Made by a program: the position numbers and the translations under genes
The notes under the pieces: generated by a model
What the model was told of the DNA's origin: nothing
Seen by the model: the letters and a program-made list of their open reading frames with translations, nothing else
Databases searched by the model: none
Shown: positions 1-9,922 of the stretch, piece by piece
How the letters are laid out: every line of letters begins with the position of its first letter
How positions within the stretch are numbered: the first letter of the stretch is position 1
Source of the DNA: Helochares maculicollis
Lineage: Eukaryota; Arthropoda; Insecta; Coleoptera; Hydrophilidae
NCBI GenBank assembly: GCA_033557835.1
Contig: JAWQRO010000015.1
Span: 19,369-83,368 of the forward strand
Direction of reading: 5' to 3'
Length of the DNA: 64,000 nt

Positions 1-222
1 GTAACCACTGTGGCCTTATTTTTGGACATAAATGCAACTTATGATAACGGTAACCCTTTGATTCTTACGGATATGTTACTAATTGACGCCCCCCTCCTCC
101 TCTGCTGATTTGATTTACTCCTTGTTGACGGACAGGTAAGTATATTGTATCTCGGTTGGACCCCCAGAAACTTCAAAAGGCATTCTTTAGGGCAGCCCTT
201 TAAGCTCAACATTGTTCAATTT
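1..222 (+). mobile_element. Non-LTR retrotransposon, reverse transcriptase 5' fragment (decayed)
   Basis: Frame 1 reads VALFLDINATYDN near bases 10-50, the LDI.AAYDN block of the palm of non-LTR (Jockey/I-like) reverse transcriptases. It is followed by a decayed stretch with a stop near base 108 and a later LGWTPRNF-like piece. The reading runs up to the left end of the mariner at 223, and matching reverse-transcriptase sequence (YADD) resumes after the mariner, so this is one element split by an insertion. The 5' end lies outside the window. The clade is not determined. Confidence 0.7.
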
Positions 223-1494
223 TTAGGTGTTGGAATTAATTCGTAGCGTTTGATGAGAAATGGCGTGGTTATTACAGTGTTCTGTTTTTACCTTCAGAAA
301 CAAATTTATCGTTAAACAGCTGTTATTGGGTACTGTTTTTACGAGGCATCTTATTTTTAATTGTTAATAACAACAAATGGCAGCTATTTAATTATGTCGA
401 AATTTTTACAAAATAAAGTGTTTTTGCGGATAGTTTTATTACATTATTTTAATATGAACAAAAGTGCTGCAGAAAGTCATCGGATTTTAGTAGAATTTTA
501 CGGTTTACAGTTTTAGCTGATCAAACGTGTCGGAATTGGTTTGCGCGTTTTAAGAGTGGTGATTTTAATTTAGACGACAAGGAACGACCTGACCAGCCAA
601 AAAAATTTGAAGATAAAGAATTGGAGGTTTTACTCGAAGAAAATTTATGTCAAACACTTCAAGAGTTGTCTACATCTTTGGAGGTTGATTTATCCACGGT
701 AGGAAAACGCCTTAAAGCTTTGGGAACGATCCAAAAGGAAGGAAATTGGGTCGCATATGAATTAAAACCGAGAGACATTAAAAGACGTCTTATGACTTGT
801 AAACTACTGCTTGCACGGTACAAAAGAAAAAGTCTTCTACATCGTATTGTTACTGGCGATAAAAAATTGATATATTACGACAATCTGAAACGCAGAAGAT
901 CATGGGTTAAGCCCGGACAATCATCATCATCAGTGGCAAAACGCAATATTCATGGATCTAAGCTCCTCCTTTGTATTTGGTGGAATCAACAAGGTGTGGT
1001 CAATTATGAATTATTAAAACCCAATGAAACCATCACTGAGCATCGCTACCGGTTACAATTTATGCGTTTAAGTCGTGCATTGAAGGAAAAACGGCCGGAA
1101 TGGAGCAAATGGCACAATACAGATATTTTACTGCACGACAATGCTCGACCTTACGTGGCAAAACCAGTGGAAACATTGAAATGGGAAGTCTTAATCAACC
1201 CGCCGTGTTCTCCAGATATTGCCCCTTCGGATTACTACCTGTTTCAATCAATGGCTCATGGTTTATCAGGGGAAAAATTAACATCTTATGAGGATTGCAA
1301 AAATTGGATCGATTCATGGATTGCCTCCACGGACGAAGAGTTTTTTCGATGGGGTATTCGACAGTTACCTGGAAAATGGGAAAAAATAGTGGCAAGCGAT
1401 GGGCGGTATTTACAATAATATAATTTTTTATTTTCATTTCAAATAAATCGTTATTTTTTAATAAAAAACGCTACGAATAAATTACAACACCTAA
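223..1494 (+). mobile_element. Mariner (Tc1/mariner) element, 1272 bp, nested in the retrotransposon
   Basis: Both ends carry an inverted repeat of about 29 bp that begins TTAGGTGTTG and ends TTCGTAGCGTTT (223-251 and 1466-1494), with two mismatches between arms. The right end is followed by TA at 1495, the mariner target duplication; the left flank reads TT, so one TA has mutated. Size and internal transposase fit an old but nearly full-length mariner. It sits between two halves of a reverse-transcriptase reading, so it jumped into that element. Confidence 0.92.
394..1418 (+). pseudogene. Mariner transposase pseudogene
   Basis: An ATG at 394 opens the N-terminal helix-turn-helix (FNMNKSAAESHRILVEFYG). 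It stops at TAG 514-516, and the reading continues in another frame from about 513 (QTCRNWFARFKSGDFNLDD), so there is a one-base frame slip. From 621 the frame is open for 265 residues to 1418. The catalytic triad is visible: D in VTGDKK, D in LHDNARPY and D in SPDIAPSDYYLF. Only 30 residues separate the second and third Asp, whereas mariners have 34, because about four residues of the VAKPV..LKWEVL segment are missing. The frame slip and this deletion make activity very unlikely. Confidence 0.9.
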
Positions 1495-2540
1495 TAGTAT
1501 ATTTCGAAAATTTGGATAGATCTACATAATTGCATCATGAGCAGCTACGCGGACGACCTAGTTCTATTGACGCGTGGTGAGACTCCGGAACAACTGTTGA
1601 AATCGAGCCAGTATATTTATGATCTAATCAATGAAAAACTATTTGATCTAGGATTGACGATCTAAAGAACAAAAAGCAAATTTATGATCTCTTCCAAGGC
1701 CATAAAACTTTCGACTACGAATTAACCATGGCCGATGAAAGATTTGAAAGAGTCAAAACAAAGGCGCAAATCCTAGTATCATGCTAAACATATACAAATC
1801 TTTGGTAAGGACTCATCTAGAATACAACACTTTTCTTATTTCCGGGGAACTTCAAGTTGTGCTTGGGCCTGATGAAATCCACATCAAATATAATTCCTAA
1901 CTGTGAGGCTGGACTCCCCCCCAATTAGAAGAAGAGTAGAATACCTCGCATTTACAACAAAAGTCCTTCGGAGGAACCAAGAAACTCTATTCAAAACAAT
2001 GGTTGATTCCAGCAATTTAATTAACAATAGAACATTTTGGAGAAAAAACTATGTACCAGTGGTACCAAAATCTTTTAAGCACAACTTGAATGAGACTAAA
2101 GTAAGAACGTACAATATTTCTAACACCAATAAGATTCCCCTGATGGGAATGATATCCAAGTACAACATTAAAGTGAATACAAGAAAAAATGCATAAAAGA
2201 AATGACAGAAAAGTGGCATAATGAGTTCCCAAATCGTACGAGAGAAGTTCTGGTATTTGCATCAAGAACAAGAACAGGCCATTTGATGACCCCTAAACAT
2301 TTTTACAAAATTGGAATTAAAGACCCTCCCCTTTGCGGATGTGGTAACGTTGGGGATTTAAATCATATTTTGATGCCCTCACCATGCTATTGAAGTAAAA
2401 GATCTGATGCAGAAATTGATTGAACAAAAACATTTCTTACCTATATCAATATACACATTATTGAGCGTTCCGCCGTGGACTACGGTATATAAACAGTGCA
2501 AATTCCTGACAAAATTAAGAATAAATTATAACAATTATAA
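1495..2540 (+). mobile_element. Non-LTR retrotransposon, reverse transcriptase 3' part and tail (decayed)
   Basis: SSYADDLVLLTRG is read around 1540-1575, with the YADD catalytic box at 1546-1557, in frame with ISKIWIDLHN just after the mariner. Further on, MRLDSPPIRRRVEYLA (1903 on) and KIGIKDPPLCGCGNVGDLNHIL (about 2310-2375) match the C-terminal region of Jockey-like polyproteins, including the CxC...H zinc-knuckle-like end. Frames are broken several times (for example a stop near 1662). The 3' end lies near an A-rich stretch around 2530-2545. This is a relic with no intact product. Confidence 0.75.
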
Positions 2541-3723
2541 TTAAACAAAACCACACTTACCTTTTACCTTAATTCCTGAATTTTTATAGTGGTCCTGCTT
2601 AACCTGAAAATCGCTATTATTGGTTTCTTGGCGTGAAGCAATCATCCATTCAGTATCGTTGCACCAGTTGCCTAGTCTCCAGTTAAATAGTGGCCAAATA
2701 AGAGCGATTTGTTGGTTGTACCTGTGCAGCTTCCTGCGCTCCTGTTAAAATGTTGGTAAAATAGCGTCTTCGGCGGTTGTGTGTCGTCCTCCGAGGTTGT
2801 GCGGTTTGACGCTTCGGACGCAAAATTCGCCGTTTTCTATCAGGTTCATAGGAACCACAAGAGTTTTTCCTGAGATGTTCCCGAACCGCTGCGGTTTCGC
2901 TTCTTATCAACTTTCCTTCCTTCAACCGGTCCGGCTTGGTTGCTTTGCGACTAGCGCAATTCAGCAAACAGACTGATTAAATTTGTTTAGGAATGCCGCC
3001 ACCCGGACGATTTTTTCTTTCCGCTATTGCACGGCGATGATGAGGAGCCCCGAAGCGGGACGTCCACGGGCATCGTCGTGGTTCTAAATTTTAGACCAAT
3101 CCGCCCGCTGGAGATCGGTTTGGTCCACTCTGATTGGTAGGGGCTAAAGTTTCGAATGCGTTGCGTGGGTGACGGAGTTGGAGAATAACCGTAGATTTCG
3201 AGGGAAATTTCCCTATTTAACGATAGGAAAGCATGAATGGAGAAGAGGTCGACCGAAGAGTTTCGCGCACGAAATGTGCTGGATGGCCAATTACTAGTCA
3301 CGAGCGTCAGATGATCCATTACTTTGCGTAATGTTGGTTGCCGCGCTCGCAGGCAATATCAGACCTTAGACTCGGTTGTTGCATTATAATACTTAATGCC
3401 CATCCAGATTGCAATATTTGCATTTTGGAAACTTTGACTGTAATTGGTATGCCATCAAGCTAAACTTCAACTAAACTGTATTGAGAAGGGCAAAATTTTA
3501 ATGCGCTCAGTTGACAGAAAATAGTTGGATTTATTAAACAAGATTTGTCATTCAAAGCGGAAGAATCGTTCATCCTGTTGGAATACTAGATAAAGCAACT
3601 CAATATCTCGACAAAACTGAACTAAATCAGTTCAAATAATCGATTCATATGATCGGATCAGTACGATTGATAACCAATTGCAATCGTTCCATGCGAGGGT
3701 TTCACCGAGTTGGATTGTTTTAG
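2541..3723. other. Region without recognised gene; GC-rich block
   Basis: About 2630-3360 is clearly more GC-rich than its flanks and stays open on the minus strand for 94 and 110 codons, but neither translation resembles a family I know; both are Arg/Ser/Thr-rich low-complexity. It may be a fragment of an unrelated repeat. 3360-3723 is AT-rich and should be intron 5' of the first NRF exon seen. No upstream NRF exon (Cys-rich N-terminal domain) was found here. Confidence 0.4.
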
Positions 3724-5140
3724 ACTCTGGGAAGGCGATGGACGGTGCTTGGCCGTGCCGCCAGTCTATACACAGACCCTTTCATCATGATTTCGGGGAC
3801 CTTGACGGCGCATTCCTTGCTGGGCAAGCTGCAGAAGTCCGGAAAAATCAGCATACGCCAGGAATACATCGCAAGGCTGATCAGGATAGTCCCAAATTTT
3901 GCCGCTGTGATTTTATTTTGTACCTTCGTGCTACCTTACTTGGGCTCCGGGCCCCTGTGGAACTTGGTCGTGACTCACCATGCCGACATTTGCAAGCAGA
4001 ACTGGTGGAGGAACATGTTGTTCATCCACAACTACTTTGGATTTCAGGACATGGTAACGTAAAATCATCATTACTTTAAACCTAGAATGACATTTTTATA
4101 ATTCTTTCACTGTAGTGCTTGACTCACACGCACCACATCGGCATCGACACCCAGTTATTCTTCCTCTCGCCCTTTTTAGTGCTTGCTTTGTGGAAATGGC
4201 CCAAAAAGGGGGCCATTGGTTTAGTCACAGTAGCTGTGGTGTCTACCTTCATGAGGTACTACGTTACCTACACTGAGAATTTATCCAATTACGTATATTT
4301 CGGCACATCGTAAGTACATTCTTGATCCTCTCCACCCTCAGACAATCTGCAAAATGCATCGGTTATTTTCCAGCGTGCAAAGGTTGTTCGCCACGGCAGA
4401 CTACATGTATTCACTACCAGCCCATCGGATCACCGTGTACATAATGGGCATATTGCTAGCCCATCTTCTGAGGAAATACAAGAACATCTCTATGAAACCC
4501 ACGCAGGTGCAGATAGGCAACGCCTTAGCCGTGTTGTGTTTCTGCCTGTCGTTCTTCGGAGCCTCGTTCATGGGCGACATGGACTACAACTACGATCCAA
4601 CGGACGCAGCGGTTTATGCCGCCTTTGCCCCCATTTTATGGTGCTTCAGCTTCGCTTGGGTCATTTTCATCACGCACACAGGACACCGCGGCATACTGTG
4701 GCCCCTGCTGGCATCCCCAATCAACAGATGGTGGACGAAGCTTTCCTACTCCATATACTTAACTCAATTCCCTATATTCTTTTTCAACGTTGGCAAGACG
4801 AGAGACGCGAAGACATTCGGATTTTTCACTATCATGGTACGTATTTGCCAACCATAACGACTTGCCCTTGACCCAATGTTTTAATTGGTGGCACAATAGC
4901 CGATAAAATCGAAGTTATAATCGACTATTGTATCACAAATCATAAATTTGATTTATGAAAGGATGCCAAATATCTAACCTAGTAACATAAATTGCCAACT
5001 CCTTGCAGGCTAATATGCAAGAACTGTTTTGGATATTGTTCAAATCTGCCAATTTAACGCTGTTTGTTGAGATGCCAGTCCTAAACATCAGGAGGATCAT
5101 GCTGAAAACATCCGGCGAGAAGAAACTCAAGCAAAAGTAA
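3724..5140 (+). CDS. NRF-6-like acyltransferase-3 membrane protein, 3' exons only (copy 1)
   Basis: Nose-resistant-to-fluoxetine family: multi-pass membrane proteins with a C-terminal acyltransferase-3 domain, implicated in worms in lipid or drug uptake; insect members are mostly uncharacterised. Four exons join in phase: 3724-4053, 4116-4309, 4374-4836, 5009-5140 (372 codons plus stop), with 62-172 bp introns. Diagnostic blocks are SLYTDPFIMISG, EYIARLIRIVP, LPYLGSGPLWNL, the LTHTHHIGIDTQLF stretch, then membrane segments ending LFVEMPVLNIRRIM. The N-terminal extracellular NRF domain and first membrane segments are missing: the 5' end lies left of the window, or was lost to the retrotransposon region. 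Compared with the downstream paralogue, the 4374-4836 exon has fused what are exons 8, 9 and part of 10 there, and has an extra intron before the last exon. The first acceptor (TTGTTTTAG) is inferred. Confidence 0.85.
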
Positions 5141-5309
5141 ACACGGTATTAAGTAACTCATTCGTTCCGCCCCCCTTATAATTTATATAAGTGATCATTT
5201 CGCCATTTGTAATTAATTTAAGTATTAATAGGCACTAAGCAATCAATCTGTACATATATATGATTTAGAAGTATTTAAATATTTATACTATTTTGAGTGT
5301 AGGCAACTT

Positions 5310-5315
5310 AATAAA
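5310..5315 (+). other. Polyadenylation signal of NRF copy 1
   Basis: AATAAA lies 170 bases after the stop codon, in AT-rich sequence and before the repeats begin. Confidence 0.6.
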
Positions 5316-5394
5316 ACCTACGCAAACTAAACTGTGTTTTATTGGAATCTTGCTGCGAAATTGTCATGCAGAACAGGTGTTTATATTTTCTATA

Positions 5395-5790
5395 ATCTAT
5401 AAAGTGGTCTTCTAACATCAACAAAACGTGTAAGCTGCGCCTTCGGCGCAGCCAATTCGAACTTCGCTCTTCAATTAGAAGCGTCAACTTAAGTTTTTAA
5501 TATCCAAAAACATTCCGCTATTAAGAGCTTCAACCTAAGTTTTTGATATCCAGAAACATTCTGCTACTAAGAGCGTCAACTAAGATTATATAATGATTCA
5601 ATTTGTTAATGCATGAACCAATGCTGTTGTCGATACTATTTTAGAGCAATTTAATAAGTTTTAGTAGCGGAATGTTTTTGGATGTTAAAAGCTTAGGTTG
5701 ACGTTCTTAATTGAAGAGCGAAGCTCGAATCGGCTGCGCCGAAGGCGCAGCTTGTACATTTTGCAGATGCTAGAAAATAGCCTCACTTTC
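5395..5790. repeat. Foldback repeat family, copy 1
   Basis: The left arm carries the 19-bp hairpin GCTGCGCCTTCGGCGCAGC (8-bp stem, TTC loop) at 5434-5452, then AACTTCGCTCTTCAATTA and AAGAGCGTCAAC units. The right arm (about 5650-5790) is its inverse, with GCTGCGCCGAAGGCGCAGC at 5732-5750. The arms flank a short spacer, so the whole element can fold on itself. No coding potential is seen. Confidence 0.8.
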
Positions 5791-5914
5791 TATATTAATG
5801 ATGGTATTATGTCGCCATTAGATTGGAATTTACGACTCAAAAAAAAAAGAAACAAATCAGATATAAAATGGGTAATTTTATCTGCTTCATTTTTGCACAG
5901 TTTTTGAGTTATAG

Positions 5915-6540
5915 ACGCAAAACCGCAACTAAGCATATCGTCGATTTATGGACACGTTCAACTATTTCGAATCGTCGCATCGCCCAAGCCATGGATCTGA
6001 CTGTAAAACTTAACGATAATCACTCAGACAAAATTGCCATGACTTCTACGAAAACAATTGCTTGGCAAAGTGTGCAGTTTTTGAGCTATCGGCAAAAAAC
6101 TCAGAGCTCACTTTGATTTCTCGATATACACAACTGTTACTCCATTGTCTAAACTGTATCTTCTGTATTGTTTTGAAGCGCTCCATTGGCTAAACTGTAT
6201 CTTCTATTATTTGATAAGACGCCAATTTGTGTTAATTTTGTAAAGTAATTCGATTGACAAGGTGGATATAAAAGATTCTTGGCTTTGCTTCCATTCGAAA
6301 TCTAATACATTAATAATTTGCAGGAAATTTCATATTTTAGTTTTGAAGCAAAGTTATCTCAAAGAATTATCAGACACAAACATATGTTTAAGAAATTTGG
6401 AGTGTCCGCACTCAACATTCCCGAATACACGTAGTAATAAATTACAAGCAAAATTAACGATCGTACTTTTAATTCGTTTCAAAAGCAGACACAAAATGCT
6501 TCTCAACTCAATCTCGTTTCCCCCATTCTTTTGAAACGTA
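5915..6540. repeat. Dispersed repeat R2, copy 1
   Basis: The stretch starting GCAAAACCGCAACTAAGCAT is repeated almost unchanged from 11455, and its right half again at 13945. Short open frames cross it but their translations are unlike any protein I know and carry substitutions and stops between copies. It always lies beside foldback arms and may be the internal part of a longer version of that element. Confidence 0.75.
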
Positions 6541-6589
6541 AACTACCATCGAATATTGGCATAAAAATATTATTATTTAAGAAAATAAA

Positions 6590-7030
6590 ACTATCTTCTA
6601 ACATTAGCAAAAGATGTAAGCCTTCGGCGCAGCCGATTTGAGCTTCGTTCTTCAACTAAAAGCGTCAACCTAAGCTCCTAACATCCAAAAACATTCCACT
6701 TTTAAGAGCGCCAACCTAAGCTTTTAACATCCAGATATATTCTGCTATTAAGAGCGTCAACTGAGATCTTTTATTATATATCATAATGACTGCATTGTCT
6801 AAAACATTAATCAATGCCGTTGTCTATACAACTATTTTAGAGCAATTTATTAAGTTTGTTGACACTTTTAGTAGCAGAATGCTTCTGGATGTTAAAAGTT
6901 TCAGTTGACGTTTTTAATAGCAGAATATTTCTGGATGCTAGAAGCTTAGGTTGACGCTCTCAATTGAAGAGCGAAGCTTGAATTGGCTGCGCCGAAGGCG
7001 CAGCTTACACGTTTTGCAGATGTTAGAAGA
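6590..7030. repeat. Foldback repeat family, copy 2
   Basis: Left arm from TCTAACATTAGC with a truncated hairpin (CCTTCGGCGCAGCC near 6622), and inverse right arm with a complete GCTGCGCCGAAGGCGCAGC near 6985. Inside are several copies of the unit ending TTAAGAGCGTCAAC in both orientations. Confidence 0.8.
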
Positions 7031-7469
7031 TTATTTTCTCATAAAAATAATATGTCGAGATTCGGTTAGAACTGACGATTCAAAAGAGGAAACAATCATA
7101 TCGAGGAAAAAACAAAATGGATGACGGTAAAATTCTACTTTATCAACCCAAAACTGCTTGTTGTAGTTAATTTTATAATATTGAGCACTGTTTTTTTTTT
7201 AATCCATAGCCCACATGATTTATCAAATTTCACAAACTATCAGTTGCGGTGCTCCGGTTGAACACTATTGTGGAACAGATTTTTAAACGATTTAAAAGCA
7301 ATACTAATTCGCCTAGTTATAGCTTATTGTAGTAGGGCTCCAAATTCAAACTGTTTTTCTTTATTTTTTGGAACGGTGAACTCCAATCGATTAAGATTTA
7401 CCCGTCAATCTGATTTGTTTCTTCTTTTGAATCGTCATTTACAATAACATTAATCTAGAAAGTGAAGTT

Positions 7470-7945
7470 ATTCTCTAACATATGCAAAACGTGTAAGCTG
7501 CGCCTTCGGCGCAACCGATTCGAGCTTCGTTCTTCAATTAAGAGCGCCAACCTAAGCTTTTAGCATCCAAAAACATTCCGCTATTAAGAACGTCAACCTA
7601 AACTTTTAACATCCAGAAGCATTCTGCTACTAAAAACGTTAACAAACTTAATAAATTGCTCTAAAATAGTTGTATTGACAACGGCATTAATTCATGTATT
7701 AAACAAAGGAGTCATTATGATATATAATAAAAGGTCTTAGTTGACGCTCTTAATAGCAGAATGTTTTTTGGATGTTAGAACTTTAACTTGACGCTCTTAA
7801 TAGCAGAAGGTTTTTGGAATTTCTGACTGTGAGAAGCTTAGGTTGACGCTCTTAAAATCGGAATGTTTTTGGATGTTAGAAGCTTAGGTTGACACTCTTA
7901 ATTGAAGAGCGAAGCTCGAATCGGCGCAGCTTACATGTTTTGCTA
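7470..7945. repeat. Foldback repeat family, copy 3
   Basis: Arms at about 7470-7660 and 7735-7945. The left hairpin near 7497 has one changed base (GCAACC for GCAGCC). The right arm has lost most of its hairpin, only CGGCGCAGC remaining near 7921. TGTTTCTTCTTTTGAATCGTCA just outside recurs beside other copies, suggesting the true ends lie about 60 bp further out. Confidence 0.75.
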
Positions 7946-8014
7946 ATAATTCTGATTTGTTTCTCCTTTTGAATCGTCAATTACAATAATATTAATCTAG
8001 GAAGTGAAATTATA

Positions 8015-8150
8015 TTCTAACATCTGCAAAACATGTAAGCTGCGCCTTCGGCGCAGCCGATTCTAGCTTCGCTTTTCAATTCAGAGCGTCAACCTAAGCT
8101 TCTACCATCCAGAAGCATTTCGCTGTTAAGAGAGTCAACTAAAATCTTTT
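8015..8150. repeat. Foldback repeat family, single arm (copy 4)
   Basis: One complete left arm with hairpin near 8038 and the TCAACCTAAGCTTCTACCATCC unit, but no inverse arm: a solo or truncated copy. Confidence 0.7.
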
Positions 8151-8239
8151 AAAATACCATAATAGCTTCATTTATTAATACGTCAAGCAATGCTGATGTC
8201 GATACATTTTTTACGGGCACTTAATAAAATCTCGAGGTT

Positions 8240-8400
8240 GAATTTTTGCATCGTCACAATCCTCTCTCTTTATGCTGTATAGTAAAACGGGAATGTAAAA
8301 AGCGGAGCGATTGCGGGAAGTGTAGGGGGACTATCGCCCCCCTGCATTCAGACACACACACATACACACACACACAGACAACTTGCCAAATATGGACAAA
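8240..8400. repeat. Solo unit of the ~180-bp satellite plus (CA)n
   Basis: GGGAATGTAAAAAGCGGAGCGA followed by a run of G, then CTATCGCCCCCC, matches the unit tandemly repeated at 38110-39480. It is followed by an ACACACACAC microsatellite around 8350-8380. Confidence 0.6.
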
Positions 8401-9922
8401 AGGGGCATTTAAAACGTAGTAATATGGAAATATAACAAGTTTCTCTCGCTTATCTTCATTACTTTTAAGAAATATTGCATCAAGGCGTCTAATATTGTAT
8501 TGTTATGGAAATTTCTTACAAATTGGTTTATTATAGTTTCGGTATGGGTGGAATACATGTAATTAGACGGTCACAAAATGCACTCACTTCTCATTGTCCC
8601 CCATTATAACGAAAGGAAATGTCTTAGACAGATTGCCTTTATGGTCTAGGCAACATATAAGGAAGGAATTTCAGAAAACCCGGTTCTAAAGGGGTGAAAA
8701 TGGGGGTTGAATGTGTTTTTAACGACTCTTATATCTCAAAGAGTAACAATACTACAGACATGAAAGCTCAATTTTTATCAATTTCGCTCATAAGTAAGAG
8801 ACCCATACTTAGCCGGTTTTCAAAATTTTGATTTTCTAAAGGGCAGATCGGGGGTTAAAATTTTCTTTGTACTTCAAACACTTACATCCCAATAACTGGA
8901 GATTTTAATTTTCCCCCCGATGTAATAAATGACTAAATCGATTGTCTTTCCACCCCTTATAAATGCAAGGGGATGAAAAAATACGAAGATTCTTAAAACT
9001 TAAGAATAATGGCGAAGAGTTGAAATTTGCTATAACTTAGTTTTAATCCACAGGCGGCCTTGCCTCATATCAACCATTACAACCGTTAGGGAAAACAACT
9101 GAAAGAAGAAGAAGACTTGGAACTGTCAGTTTATTTATCGAATTAATTTTTCGCGTCTAATTTTTTTTGTGACGGAATCTTCCTTACAGGGACTGTGAAT
9201 GCACCTAACGCAAGCAAGGGACTTTGTTTGGCGCATTTTGCCCATCAAAATGATGTATGTGACGTTTCGCAAGTAGTCCTTACACCATATATCCATACAT
9301 AGTAACGTAGGGTTACAGACTCTATCTTTCGGAAATAACGTCCAAGTCTAAAGTAAGTAGAAGTAGTTTTAGTGATTTGTAACGATAATGTTTTTAGTAT
9401 CATGAGCTCTTAATGCTTTAGCAATTCCCTGCTGGTAATTGCTAGCATAATATTAATTAATATTCAACTTGATTTTATGTCACTCGATGTTGTTAAACTC
9501 TGGAGATCGTTCACATAGTTTTGCAATGTTTTAGTGGACGCTTAGAGGCAGGTAAAGCATTGAAATGTCCACCGAAAATAGTAAACAAACAGTTTTAAAT
9601 TAGGAGTTTTGCATAAATAATCGCAGCGGCTGCCTGATTATGATTCAATAACACAAACAGAATTTCAAATTTATGGAGTTTTCGGATAGTTCGTACCACG
9701 GGCATTTTTACCGTAGTTAAATCAGAGGCCGAATATTATCACCAATATTTGTAAGGCCACTGCTCTTAATACAATAAATCCCTCCTATCACCTTCTTCCA
9801 TAAAGGCAAATATTGCAGAGTAGTTGCTTGTGCAGCCGCAGTTCCGTATTTGAAATAAGTGGGTTTAGCCGTGTGTGGTTCCATTATATGCGATTTATCC
9901 GGTTGGAAGATCCGTCTTTGAG
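8400..9922. other. AT-rich intergenic region upstream of NRF copy 2
   Basis: No gene, RNA or repeat recognised. It should contain the promoter of the gene starting at 9923; no convincing TATA or initiator could be assigned by eye. Confidence 0.4.
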
